Below, one piece after another: positions 22,892 to 30,508 of a stretch of 38,394 nucleotides of DNA. Within the stretch, counting starts at the first letter, position 1, and every line of letters begins with the position of its first letter. Source of the stretch: a virus; IMG/VR virus record IMGVR_UViG_3300023179_005725, positions 1 to 38,394 of that record; one strand, 5' to 3'. Under the pieces are notes generated by a model. It was not told the origin of the DNA and searched no databases. It was given only the letters and a program-made list of their open reading frames with translations. Made by a program: the position numbers and the translations under genes.

Positions 22892-23403
22892 TGCCCTGCT
22901 CCGGCCGCGCCCGCCTCCTCGGCGTCGCCCTCGTCTTCGCCGTCGTCGAGCAGCGTGTTCTCTTCGATCAGCGCGAGAAGCTCGTCAGCCACCTGCACCA
23001 TGCGAAGCATCTGCTGCTTCACCTGCTCCGCGGTCCCGGGAGCTTCCGCAGTGGCCGCCACCAGCACGCGCGCGCCCGAGATGAAGTCGCGGAACTTCGC
23101 GGCGTCCTCCGGCTCGAACTGCGTGCCGCCGTCGTCGGACGCAGCGGCTCCGCCCTCCTGGAGATCCTGGATCATGGAGAACGCCGCCTGGAAGTTCGCG
23201 ATCACCGACGCCTCGAACCGAGCCAGGTAGCTCGCGAGGTCGCGGTCGTACGCGAGCAGAGTGCCCGACATCTCCGTCGCGACTGCGGCGGAAGAAGGGT
23301 TCTGCATCGCCGCGATGCGCCGCTGATCCTTGATGATGGACTGAGCCAGCGCCGACAACTCGTCCATCGGCTGCTGAGACTCTTCGGGAACCTGCATCAC
23401 CAT
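22888..23403 (-). CDS. Helical acidic hypothetical protein
   Basis: 171 residues, ATG at 23401-23403 with GGAG 8 bases upstream. Almost wholly alpha-helical: DELSALAQSIIKDQRRIAAMQ, DRDLASYLARFEASVIANFQAAFSMI, EQVKQQMLRMVQVADELLALIEEN. It ends in a very acidic, Ala/Gly-rich tail (DDGEDEGDAEEAGAAGAGQ). One base separates it from the preceding stop, and its own stop overlaps the coiled-coil protein's start, suggesting joint assembly with that protein. No family recognised. Confidence 0.72.
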   Translation of the reverse strand: MVMQVPEESQQPMDELSALAQSIIKDQRRIAAMQNPSSAAVATEMSGTLLAYDRDLASYLARFEASVIANFQAAFSMIQDLQEGGAAASDDGGTQFEPEDAAKFRDFISGARVLVAATAEAPGTAEQVKQQMLRMVQVADELLALIEENTLLDDGEDEGDAEEAGAAGAGQ

Positions 23404-23404
23404 C

Positions 23405-24262
23405 TCACTTCTCCTTGAGGTTGAAGAGCGAAACCTGCTCTACCTTCGTAGCGATACGCTTGCGATCCGGCCCGTCGAGGAACCGCTCGACGGAAACGAA
23501 GTCCGGCGGATCCCGATGCTCGCAGGCGTACACCGCCTGATCCTGCACGCTCATAAGCGCGCCGCCGACGCTGCGCCGTCGCGTGCAGTTGCGGTACAGC
23601 ACCTGGTGCCCGAACTCGCCCGGCTTGAACGCGGGGTCGTCGTTGGCGAAGACCATGCGCGTGTAGTGCTCGCACCGCTCACGACGCGGCTTGACCAGCA
23701 GTAGGCCGCCCACGGTCTCGACGAACTTCGCGCCCCACTTTTCGATCACGCGAGACGGCTCGAACCTGCGACGCTCGACACGTTGGCCATCGTCGTCGTA
23801 TTGCGAGCGCAGAACCACGAACCCCTGCGCGGGCGTCGGAGGCTCAATGGCCAGCCCCTTTCGCGCGCGCCGAGGCTCGTAGTCAGCAGGGTAGAGCGCA
23901 GCATCGACCACCTGTGGCAAACGAGCGCCTCGCGGGAGTTCTTCGTCGCTAAAACACTCGACGTATTCGCGCTCGTCCTCAATGCAGACGACAGTGTCAG
24001 GCCCAAATCCGGGCGCGATGGCAATCGCGTCGGATGCGTCCATTGGCGTCGGCAATCCGTCGTCCGGATCGACGCCGACATTGATGGTCTCGACTGGGAA
24101 CTGCTCCGCGAGTTCGTCCCTGATGCTGATCTCGATGTTCTCGCGATCGTTGGAGGCTTCCTCGGGCGTCTGCTCAGTGCTGCTCGCGGCTACCTGCGAG
24201 CCGTCAGCACTGGCTACCTCCTGGGGATCTCCGTTCGGCGGCGTGGCTTCGTCGTTCGGCAT
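23405..24262 (-). CDS. Cys/His-rich hypothetical protein, first gene of the leftward operon
   Basis: 285 residues, ATG at 24260-24262. Residues 1-60 are acidic and disordered. The C-terminal half has a Cys/His pattern, RCEHYTRM, LYRNCTRRRSVGGALMSV, AVYACEHRDPPDFVS, that could hold a metal, with further Cys at VVCIEDEREYVECFSDEE. No membrane segment. It has no ribosome-binding site, and a -10-like box ends eight bases before the ATG, so it may be read from a leaderless message. As the first leftward gene it is likely transcribed together with the virion-type genes behind it. Function unknown. Confidence 0.72.
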   Translation of the reverse strand: MPNDEATPPNGDPQEVASADGSQVAASSTEQTPEEASNDRENIEISIRDELAEQFPVETINVGVDPDDGLPTPMDASDAIAIAPGFGPDTVVCIEDEREYVECFSDEELPRGARLPQVVDAALYPADYEPRRARKGLAIEPPTPAQGFVVLRSQYDDDGQRVERRRFEPSRVIEKWGAKFVETVGGLLLVKPRRERCEHYTRMVFANDDPAFKPGEFGHQVLYRNCTRRRSVGGALMSVQDQAVYACEHRDPPDFVSVERFLDGPDRKRIATKVEQVSLFNLKEK

Positions 24263-24270
24263 GGCGCGCG

Positions 24271-24299
24271 AAACTAGTCACTGGCCGCCGCCAGCACAA
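24271..24299 (-). promoter_or_regulatory. Candidate leftward promoter, leaderless type
   Basis: On the minus strand TTGTGC (24299-24294), 17 bases, then TAGTTT (24276-24271). The ATG of the 23405 gene starts eight bases later and no ribosome-binding site is present. The -35 box matches only half of the consensus. Confidence 0.4.
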
Positions 24300-24505
24300 G
24301 AGGCTTCTTGACACTTTCGCCGGTAGCTACGAAACGTCCAAGTCCAACCACCAGTCCTGGTGGTGCTCCGTCGGCGCACACACGACCTGTAGTGCCTCGA
24401 TTTTTCGATCGGCGGAGTGCTTGACCGACTCAAGGCGGCGGCGTACCGTCGCCGTCCCTGGTGAGGAAGGAACCGCGCCAGGAACGATCAAGTCCCCCAA
24501 AGGCG

Positions 24506-24536
24506 AGCGCCCAGAGCCGGAAACTCTGGGCGCTCT
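24506..24536 (+). other. Perfect 12-bp hairpin in the helicase leader
   Basis: GAGCGCCCAGAG (24506-24517), loop CCGGAAA, CTCTGGGCGCTC (24525-24536). A second hairpin CGAAGC/GCTTCG follows at 24542-24563. Neither is followed by a T run, so they look like leader structure, an attenuator or part of the origin rather than an intrinsic terminator. Confidence 0.7.
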
Positions 24537-24665
24537 AGGCCGAAGCTGTCAGAGGCGCTTCGACATGAACAACGAGACTGGGAAGGAGTCAGCCCCGACG
24601 TCGGCGCGAAGCCTGGCACCCTGCACAGGGCACGTCAAGCACATTCACTCCTGCGGAGCACCGCA

Positions 24666-27446
24666 GTGAGCCGCCGTCAGAAGAGGGGCCGTCTCCCTGG
24701 TGAATCAGAGATCGAGTATCAGGCTCGGCTCGCCAACATCCGCCAAGCAGAGGCACAGGCCAAGCGTGCGAAGCGAGAACGACGTCCGGGTGAGTCCGAT
24801 GCCGAGTACCAGTCTCGGATGTCGCTGCTGCGACAGCAGGAGGCCGACGCTCGTCGTGAGCGCCGTGTTTCTACGCGCGGCTCTTCGCCCGACGGACGGA
24901 CACGACCCCCCCCGACGGACGGACAAATCAGGCCCGGACCGGACGGACACTGTGTCCGTCCGGTCGGGGACTGGACGGACACAGAAATGTCCGTCCAGTC
25001 CGACGCGAAAACCAGCGAAATCACAGCGTTTTTCGACGATGTCCGTCCGGTCGGTGTCCGTCCGGTCGGACCTGCCGACGTCCTGCCCCCCTCCTATGGA
25101 GGGGGGGCAGGACGGACGTCGGCAGACGAATGTCCGTCCAGTCCCTGTCCGTCCAGTCCCTGTCCGTCCAGTCCCTGTCCGTCCAGTCCCGAGGCTGAAA
25201 GCGAACTGATGCCACCGACCTCCGCCGAAGAGTCTGATCGCCGAAACAACGTGATCACGCTCTTCGCGGACAAGCGCCCCGCCGCGCCGCCGTTCGACTT
25301 CGCGGAGCGCGAGGAGTTGCTCTGGGCGCGCATCGCGCAGCTGGAAATCAGGCTGGCGGACGCCGAACAGGCTCTCGCGTCGGCGCAGGCGGCGGTCAGC
25401 GCGCTGCAAGATGCCGTCGTGTGGCTCCAGCGACCCGCGCGCTCGCAGCCCGTCGAGCCTGCCGAGGCCGAAGCTGCGCCGTCCGCCGTCGAGCCGGAGC
25501 CGCACGCTTCCGCGACGGACGACGTCGTGCACGAGTCGAGCGTGGACGAGCCGACGCGCGACGCGATCTGCGCCGTCTGGATGTACCTGTGTTCGAGGTA
25601 CGTGGCCGATCGCGCCGCCCACATCGCGCTCTCGGACGTAGACGTCGTCGCGCTGGAGCAGGTCTGGTCGCAGGCCAGCGAGGCGGCGTATCAGAACCGG
25701 CCCAGGGCGGAAGACCTGTTCTACGTATGGGCCGAACGCTTCCTGCTCGATCAGGCCGTTCCCGAAGCAGAGAAGAACCCTCGTGGCTTCTGCGTGAGAA
25801 GCCACCTGTTCCCGCGCCGATTGCCGGAGGGTCTCTGCGAGAAGTGGCCGCCGATCGAACCGGAAGAAGACGACTATCTACAGTGCTTCCCGTTCGACGT
25901 GATCCGCGTCAGTGGAGCCAGGCTGCCGCTGGGGGCGCGCATGTCGCAGCCCGCTGACAACGAGCGCGCCGAAGCGCCGCCGAAGGCGTTCCGGTGTCTG
26001 GTCGAAGTAGAGCGCGCAGAGGCCGACGGCGAGACCGTCGAAGAGCACCTGCGACGCCGCGTCGAGTGCCAGCACGCGTTGATCGTCGCGGCGCGCGCGT
26101 ATCCGAAGGCGCTGATGGCTACGGGCCTGCGATCGACCGACTTCGACGCGCCCGACTACGGACTGCTCTGGATGGCGATCGAAAACGTCATGCGGACCAA
26201 CCCGCAGGCGGACTCGGTCTCGGACGGCGAGTTCCTGGAGCACGCCCGCAAGCTCGGCGCGCGCTTCCGAACCCCGGACGGTCACAACATCCTGCTGCGG
26301 CTCTGCCGAGACCCGGCCGTCGGCGTCGAGTACGCGCTTACGGTTCTCGCGAAGGAGCTTCGGGCGACCGACGATCTCCGTGTGTGGGCGGAGACCGCGA
26401 AGAACTTCGCGGAGCGCGTTCAGCGCACGGCGGACCCGCTGGCCCTGCGGCACGAGTGGGTCGTCGAGGCGCAGGCGATCGCGCAGCGGTACGACAACGG
26501 AACCAGCGTCAAGTCGCTCGACGAGTCGGCGCAGGCGTGGCGCTCGAAGGGGTCCGCGGGAAGCATCGTGCCCACCGGCTTCTCGGAGATCGATCGCCCT
26601 ACCGGCGGCGGTCTCGGCCGTGGCGACATGATGGTGATCGGCGGCGGGACCAACCACGGCAAGAGCTACTTCGCGACCAAGATGCTGAAGAACCAGGCAG
26701 ATCTCGGCAAGACCTGCTTGTACATCTCGGTCGAAGACTCGGAAGAGCTTCTGCTGTGCCGCATGCTCGCGGACTACGCGGACCCACCGCTTGCGCCGAA
26801 GGACATCCGCGTAGCGATGCACGGCTCGTCGCCCGTCGCGGACCCGAAGATCATCGACGCCGCAGCGGTGAAGATGCGCGCGCACCAGCAGGGTCGCGTC
26901 AAGACCGTGCACGCGCCGAAGTGGACGGTGTCGCAGGTGTGCAACTCGATCCGCCAGCATCGCTATCTGCACGGCATCGACATGGTCGTCGTCGACTACA
27001 TCCAAGCCGTTCAGCCGGATCAGACGTCGAACAACAAGACGCAAGACGTCGCGTTCATCGTCAGCGAACTCAAGAAGTGCGCGCACGAGGTCGGCGTCGC
27101 GCTGGTCGTGCTCTCGCAGTACGCGCGCGACGAGTACCGCAACGGCACCGAGCCGACGGTCAACTCGTGTAAGTACGCGGGCGACATCGAGAACGAAGCC
27201 GAGGTGATGCTGCTTCTCTGGCGTGACGAAGACCACCAGCTGTGGGCCAAGCTCGCGAAGCTGAAGTGGGCGTCTTCGGTTGGCCATCGGTACATCGTCG
27301 CGACGCACGAAGTGACCGGCGCGGTGCTCGACTGGACGCGCAAGATTGAGGATCCGGCGTCCCAGCAAGACCAGCAACAGCAGCAGCAGCAGCGCGGCCG
27401 TGGTGGACAGAGGCCGTTCCGGCGGCCGTCGGGAGGCAACCCGTGA
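24666..27446 (+). CDS. DnaB-type replicative helicase with long N-terminal extension
   Basis: 926 residues from GTG at 24666, with GGAG 8 bases upstream. N-terminus: two copies of a 29-residue basic repeat (LPGESEIEYQARLANIRQAE and RPGESDAEYQSRMSLLRQQE). Residues 75-180 are a low-complexity Pro/Gly/Asp segment encoded by the iteron array, including four CPSSP units. Then a coiled coil (about 208-245), a helical region, a DnaB N-domain-like stretch (about 440-590) and the RecA core: Walker A GGGTNHGKSYF (about 658-668), YISVEDSEE, Walker B DMVVVDYIQAV (about 770) and VALVVLSQYARDE. A Gln run (QQDQQQQQQQ) lies near the C-terminus. It is a hexameric 5'-3' helicase for the viral fork. About twice the usual DnaB length, due to the N-terminal half. 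Confidence 0.93.
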   Translation: MSRRQKRGRLPGESEIEYQARLANIRQAEAQAKRAKRERRPGESDAEYQSRMSLLRQQEADARRERRVSTRGSSPDGRTRPPPTDGQIRPGPDGHCVRPVGDWTDTEMSVQSDAKTSEITAFFDDVRPVGVRPVGPADVLPPSYGGGAGRTSADECPSSPCPSSPCPSSPCPSSPEAESELMPPTSAEESDRRNNVITLFADKRPAAPPFDFAEREELLWARIAQLEIRLADAEQALASAQAAVSALQDAVVWLQRPARSQPVEPAEAEAAPSAVEPEPHASATDDVVHESSVDEPTRDAICAVWMYLCSRYVADRAAHIALSDVDVVALEQVWSQASEAAYQNRPRAEDLFYVWAERFLLDQAVPEAEKNPRGFCVRSHLFPRRLPEGLCEKWPPIEPEEDDYLQCFPFDVIRVSGARLPLGARMSQPADNERAEAPPKAFRCLVEVERAEADGETVEEHLRRRVECQHALIVAARAYPKALMATGLRSTDFDAPDYGLLWMAIENVMRTNPQADSVSDGEFLEHARKLGARFRTPDGHNILLRLCRDPAVGVEYALTVLAKELRATDDLRVWAETAKNFAERVQRTADPLALRHEWVVEAQAIAQRYDNGTSVKSLDESAQAWRSKGSAGSIVPTGFSEIDRPTGGGLGRGDMMVIGGGTNHGKSYFATKMLKNQADLGKTCLYISVEDSEELLLCRMLADYADPPLAPKDIRVAMHGSSPVADPKIIDAAAVKMRAHQQGRVKTVHAPKWTVSQVCNSIRQHRYLHGIDMVVVDYIQAVQPDQTSNNKTQDVAFIVSELKKCAHEVGVALVVLSQYARDEYRNGTEPTVNSCKYAGDIENEAEVMLLLWRDEDHQLWAKLAKLKWASSVGHRYIVATHEVTGAVLDWTRKIEDPASQQDQQQQQQQRGRGGQRPFRRPSGGNP
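24894..25184. repeat. Iteron array with palindromes inside the helicase gene (candidate origin)
   Basis: Thirteen copies of GTCCGTCC or its complement: GGACGGAC at 24894, 24917, 24941, 24973, 25110; GTCCGTCC at 24954, 24989, 25041, 25056, 25132, 25147, 25162, 25177. The last four form an exact 15-base tandem repeat. Convergent copies form a dyad with 14-base perfect arms and a 1-base loop (24937-24965) and another with 11-base arms (24971-24998). A long stem of about 22 pairs with a 4-base bulge spans 25073-25124. A short AT-richer patch lies at 25006-25040. Elsewhere in the window I see only isolated copies. Confidence 0.85.
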
Positions 27447-28504
27447 GCAAGATCACGATCCGAGAAGTGGGCCGACTGTGCGGCGTCGCACTGCCGTCTG
27501 CGCCCGGCAAGGCGCAGTGCCCGATCCGCAAGCACAAGCGCGACGACAAGACGTTCCGCGTGTTCTTGTCGCGAAGCGGCGACGAGATCTGGAAGTGCTG
27601 GTCGTGCGACGAGCCGGAGAACGTCGGTGACGCGGTCGCCCTGTACGGGCAACTCAAGCAGCTAGACCGCAAGGACGCGTGGCGGCAGCTACGCGACATG
27701 GGCTACGAGGTGCCCGGGGCCGATCGGCTTCGCCCGATCGCTTCGGCGCGACCGGCCGCCTCGGCGCAAGTGTCGACGAAGCCGAAGATCGGCGTTCGAG
27801 GCGCGCGCAACGACCGGGTGCTCGCGCTACCGAAGGCGAGGCTCGACGAGTGGTCGTCGCTGCCGGACGAGCACGTGAACCGCTTCCTGCGTTCGCGTGG
27901 CTTCTCCGAGTCTTTCGACCACCGGAGCTACGGCGTGATCGCGATGCCCGCGGACTGCGTCGGGTTCGTCTACGTGGACCCGATGACGGGAACGCCGTGC
28001 CGCGTGAAGGTTCGCGCGATTCGCGAAAAGCGGTTTTGGAACGAGCCGCGTCCCGACCCCGCGCAGCCTGGAGCCAAGGCCGTAGCGCCGCTCTGGCTCG
28101 CTGACCGGCTCTCGCTCGCGCTGACGCCGCTCGACAGCATCGTGATCACCGAGGGCGAGCTAGACGCGCTCGCGCTCGTGTCCGTCGGCATCTCGAACGT
28201 CGTCAGCCTGCCCGACGGCTCGGCCAGCGCGACCACCGTGAGCCTGGAGCCGCTCTGCGGCATCTTCAGAAACTGGTACGTAGCGGTCGATCAGGACGAG
28301 TCGGGCGAAAAAGCCTGGAGATACCTACGGGACCGTGCGCGTGACTCGGGTGCCGAAGCGTTCCGCGTTGCCTGGGCCACCCTCGACGGCGACGATGTTC
28401 GCCACTTCAAGGACGCCAACGAGGCGCTGGCCGCCGGGTTCGCTCGCGCAGACTTCGTTCGGTGCATCGAACTTGCTGGGACGCCGCGCAGGCGCGTGGC
28501 GTGA
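27443..28504 (+). CDS. DnaG-like primase (zinc finger plus TOPRIM domain)
   Basis: 353 residues from GTG at 27443, with GGGAGG 6 bases upstream and a GTGA overlap with the helicase stop. Residues 15-56 are a zinc-binding module (CPIRKH ... KCWSC) like the CHC2 finger of phage and bacterial primases. Residues about 230-320 form a TOPRIM domain: IVITEGELDALALVSVGISNVVSLPDG (conserved Glu) and YVAVDQDESGEKAWRYL (DxD-like acidic motif), with a later KDANEAL. It would lay RNA primers at the fork with the adjacent DnaB-type helicase. It is shorter than bacterial DnaG, lacking an obvious C-terminal helicase-binding domain, as in many phage primases. Coupled translation with the helicase suggests a stoichiometric primosome. 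Confidence 0.92.
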   Translation: MSKITIREVGRLCGVALPSAPGKAQCPIRKHKRDDKTFRVFLSRSGDEIWKCWSCDEPENVGDAVALYGQLKQLDRKDAWRQLRDMGYEVPGADRLRPIASARPAASAQVSTKPKIGVRGARNDRVLALPKARLDEWSSLPDEHVNRFLRSRGFSESFDHRSYGVIAMPADCVGFVYVDPMTGTPCRVKVRAIREKRFWNEPRPDPAQPGAKAVAPLWLADRLSLALTPLDSIVITEGELDALALVSVGISNVVSLPDGSASATTVSLEPLCGIFRNWYVAVDQDESGEKAWRYLRDRARDSGAEAFRVAWATLDGDDVRHFKDANEALAAGFARADFVRCIELAGTPRRRVA

Positions 28505-28550
28505 ACGTGTCACGGTTGACTTGTCATTCGTGACACGTTAGGATCTCACG
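28504..28550 (+). promoter_or_regulatory. Strong promoter with nested dyad operator
   Basis: TTGACT (28516-28521), 17 bases, TAGGAT (28539-28544): near-consensus spacing and boxes. A perfect 10-bp-arm inverted repeat AACGTGTCAC (28504-28513) / GTGACACGTT (28530-28539) brackets the -35 box, and an inner TGACTTGTCA dyad (28517-28526) sits on it. The GTG start at 28551 lies 6 bases after the -10 box, where the transcript should begin, so the message is predicted to be leaderless. Confidence 0.75.
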
Positions 28551-29393
28551 GTGGAAGAGCACCAGCAGGCCATCGAGCGAGTGAAGCTCGTCCAGAAGAG
28601 CGCCGAGGTCGCACGTCGCGTGAGCGCGGGCCGCGCGGACGCGTCGAAGACGGCGGCCCGTCTGATGATCAGAGGTCTACTGCCCGCGCATCTGGGCGAC
28701 GAGTCGACCTGGGCGGCCGACAACGCTGCGCCGTCGGCGTCGGCTCCCGGCCGAGGGGTGCGTGAGGCTCTCGCGGACTGCGTCGCGCCGCTGGCGGAAG
28801 GCGCACTGATCGGCGGCGTGTTGCCGAGTACGCTCGCGACGCTTCTGCTGGCTGCGTACGACACGGAGCTACGGTGCCCGCTGGAGCGGATCCCGCAGCC
28901 GGACGTGTCCGTCGTGCGCGTTCTCGCGCACGTCGAGTCGCTCGGCCTGTCGCTCAAGCCGTCGCTCGCGGCGCAGGTGGCCCGACGCGCAACGCTCGTG
29001 CTGCTCTCGCACGTCAAGCAGCGCCGTCCGATCGTGCTGCCTCCCACCGTCCGTCCATCGGACGACCCGCCCGAGGCAGAAGCTCCGCCCAGCGAGGCCG
29101 CGGACGCCGTGACCAGTCCTGCCGCGCAAGCGGGGCGACAGGTTCGTGGTTACGTACGGGTGTCTGGGAACATCGGTTGGGCCGCTGGCGTCGTAGAGAC
29201 GCCAGTCGGCACGGTTCTGGAGGCGTTGCTCGCAGACGAGCGCGAGCGCGAGTCCCTTCAGAGGGACCAGGCTCGCAGCCAGCCGTCGGTTGTGGTCTGG
29301 TGGGACGGACGCGCGCGCGTCGTGCCGAAGGAAGCGGTGACTCCATCGTCGAGATCGGCGTGGGTCAGCTGGTGCAAGGAGCAGAACACGTGA
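28551..29393 (+). CDS. Hypothetical protein, first gene of a small operon
   Basis: 280 residues from GTG at 28551, immediately after the promoter. The N-terminal 50 residues are basic and helical (IERVKLVQKSAEVARRVSAGRADASKTAARLMIRG). The middle is helical and Leu/Ala-rich (LIGGVLPSTLATLLLAAYDTEL, LAAQVARRATLVLLSHVKQRRP), then a Pro/Glu linker, then a beta-rich C-terminal part (VRGYVRVSGNIGWAAGVVETPVGTVLEALL; SVVVWWDGRARVVPKEAV). No family recognised and no membrane span certain. Being alone under a tightly placed operator, a regulatory role is conceivable but not shown. Confidence 0.72.
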   Translation: MEEHQQAIERVKLVQKSAEVARRVSAGRADASKTAARLMIRGLLPAHLGDESTWAADNAAPSASAPGRGVREALADCVAPLAEGALIGGVLPSTLATLLLAAYDTELRCPLERIPQPDVSVVRVLAHVESLGLSLKPSLAAQVARRATLVLLSHVKQRRPIVLPPTVRPSDDPPEAEAPPSEAADAVTSPAAQAGRQVRGYVRVSGNIGWAAGVVETPVGTVLEALLADERERESLQRDQARSQPSVVVWWDGRARVVPKEAVTPSSRSAWVSWCKEQNT

Positions 29394-29986
29394 CCGAAAG
29401 CATCGTAGCGAGCGTGGTGTGGGTGACGCTGTGTGTCGTGCTTGCGATCCGCCAGCATCGGCAGCGGCTCGACCTGGAAGAGCAGGTTCTGCGGAGTGCC
29501 GTGGAGGCTCAGAACTGGAAGACCGAGGCCGAGAAGAGCGTCGAGGAGCTACGCCGTGCAGACGCCGCCAGCAAGGAGGCCACGTCGGCGGCGTTGCTTG
29601 CTGCCGAGCAGGCTACTGCGATGGTCGAGAACGAGCGCAGGAAGGCTCGCGAGTTGTTCGCGGTCGTCGAAGCCGTGCTGCGCGAGCGCGATCAGTGGAA
29701 GGAGATGTGGTTCACGCAGAGCCGCGAGCACCTCAACGCGCAGAACGCGCTGGAGCACTCGATCGAGCAAGCCCGAACGTGGCTTCGGTCTGCGCTCGTG
29801 GCGGTGAACCAGCACCGCGTCGATAAGGGCCAGGCTCCGATCGCGTTCGGTCTGAACCCGAAAGATCCTCCGGTCGGCACGGCAGCGCAGTTCGAGGCGC
29901 TGATCGAGCAGGCGAAGCGCGAAGCGCCGCAGCACGTAGACGGCATCGCGATGCGAGACCGGATCGTGGCCGAGGGCGACGCTTGA
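29390..29986 (+). CDS. Membrane-anchored coiled-coil protein
   Basis: 198 residues from GTG at 29390, with AAGGAG 8 bases upstream and a GTGA overlap with the previous stop. A single N-terminal span (SIVASVVWVTLCVVLAIRQH, about 4-22) is followed by about 120 residues of charged helix with heptad character (RLDLEEQVLRSAVEAQNWKT, ELFAVVEAVLRERDQWKEMW). The C-terminal region is shorter and mixed (QAPIAFGLNPKDPPVG). No family recognised. It is translationally coupled to both neighbours. Confidence 0.72.
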   Translation: MTESIVASVVWVTLCVVLAIRQHRQRLDLEEQVLRSAVEAQNWKTEAEKSVEELRRADAASKEATSAALLAAEQATAMVENERRKARELFAVVEAVLRERDQWKEMWFTQSREHLNAQNALEHSIEQARTWLRSALVAVNQHRVDKGQAPIAFGLNPKDPPVGTAAQFEALIEQAKREAPQHVDGIAMRDRIVAEGDA

Positions 29987-30450
29987 ACCGGCACGAGCGG
30001 CGGGCGGCAGCCAGCGGGAGCGCGCCGACCGCACGAAGCCTGGAGCGCAACGCTCACAGGGTGCGACGAGCCGCTGCTCCGGCGCTTCCGCCAGCGGCTT
30101 CGGTCCAGGCCGAGACAGCGTCCATCGCGATGGCGACGATCGCCGCGTGCGCGTCGGCACGTAACGACGTGCTGCGCGAAAGCCTCGCTGAGAGTCTCGG
30201 GGAGACTGCGGACAGCGATCAGATCGTCGACTACCTACTCGCACTGCTCGCGGGCAGCGTAGACCGCTACTCCGACGCGTCGGACCAGAAGGACGCAGTC
30301 AGGGCCACCGTTGCGGTGTCGGATCTCGTCAACATCGCGATGGTTCTCCGCCACGCGCTTGCTTCTGTCGGTATCTGCGGCTGCGAGCGGTGCGAGAAAA
30401 TCCGCACTCGTCTGTCTGCGAAGAAATCGCTTGACCGCGTAGCTACGTAG
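29983..30450 (+). CDS. Hypothetical helical protein with C-terminal CxCxxC
   Basis: 155 residues from TTG at 29983, overlapping the upstream stop as TTGA; a more distant start is not available without losing coupling. The N-terminus is basic and disordered (RHERRAAASGSAPTARSLERN). The central part is helical and acidic (VLRESLAESLGETADSDQIVDYLLALLAGS). The C-terminus has ICGCERCEKIRTRLSAKKS, a small Cys cluster that could bind metal. Function unknown. Its end overlaps the -35 region of the next promoter. Confidence 0.65.
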   Translation: MNRHERRAAASGSAPTARSLERNAHRVRRAAAPALPPAASVQAETASIAMATIAACASARNDVLRESLAESLGETADSDQIVDYLLALLAGSVDRYSDASDQKDAVRATVAVSDLVNIAMVLRHALASVGICGCERCEKIRTRLSAKKSLDRVAT

Positions 30451-30458
30451 CGTAGAGT
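30431..30458 (+). promoter_or_regulatory. Promoter of the lysine-rich repeat protein gene
   Basis: TTGACC (30431-30436), 16 bases, TAGAGT (30453-30458). The spacer holds a GTAGCTAC palindrome (30439-30446) and an overlapping TACGTA, which could place a regulator between the two boxes. Predicted leader about 45 bases to the ATG at 30509. Confidence 0.6.
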
Positions 30459-30508
30459 TTCCGTCGAGCATCACGCCGGTTGGTTCCGTCGCTCGGGACC
30501 GGCGCACC

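Larger units (their letters stand above)
24263..24665. promoter_or_regulatory. Divergent control region between the two gene blocks
   Basis: About 400 bases with no convincing gene. It holds, left to right: a candidate leftward promoter (24271-24299), a TTGACA without a good -10 box (24308-24313), and the element CGGTAGCTACGAAACG (24321-24336), repeated exactly at 37111-37126. Then come a perfect 8-bp-arm hairpin (24347-24364), TTGACC-N17-TACCGT (24421-24449) as a candidate rightward promoter, a perfect 12-bp-arm hairpin (24506-24536) and a 6-bp-arm hairpin (24542-24563). An 82-codon frame from TTG 24421 to 24669 overlaps the helicase start, but it begins inside the -35 box and crosses both later hairpins, so I treat it as non-coding. 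Confidence 0.6.

Noticed and set aside
24308-24313. TTGACA as a rightward promoter -35 box
   Set aside because: No acceptable -10 hexamer at 15-19 bases; only TACGAA at 14 bases.
24421-24669. 82-codon plus-strand frame ending in a GTGA overlap with the helicase start
   Set aside because: The TTG start lies in the -35 box, no ribosome-binding site is present and the frame crosses two hairpins. The overlap is suggestive, but the evidence is too thin to call a gene.
25132-25191. Possible CRISPR-like array from 15-base repeats
   Set aside because: The repeats are directly tandem with no spacers, in frame, and part of the iteron cluster.
25878-27377. 499-codon minus-strand frame opposite the helicase
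   Set aside because: Antisense to the Walker motifs, no ribosome-binding site, no recognisable motif; composition typical of a GC-rich shadow frame.
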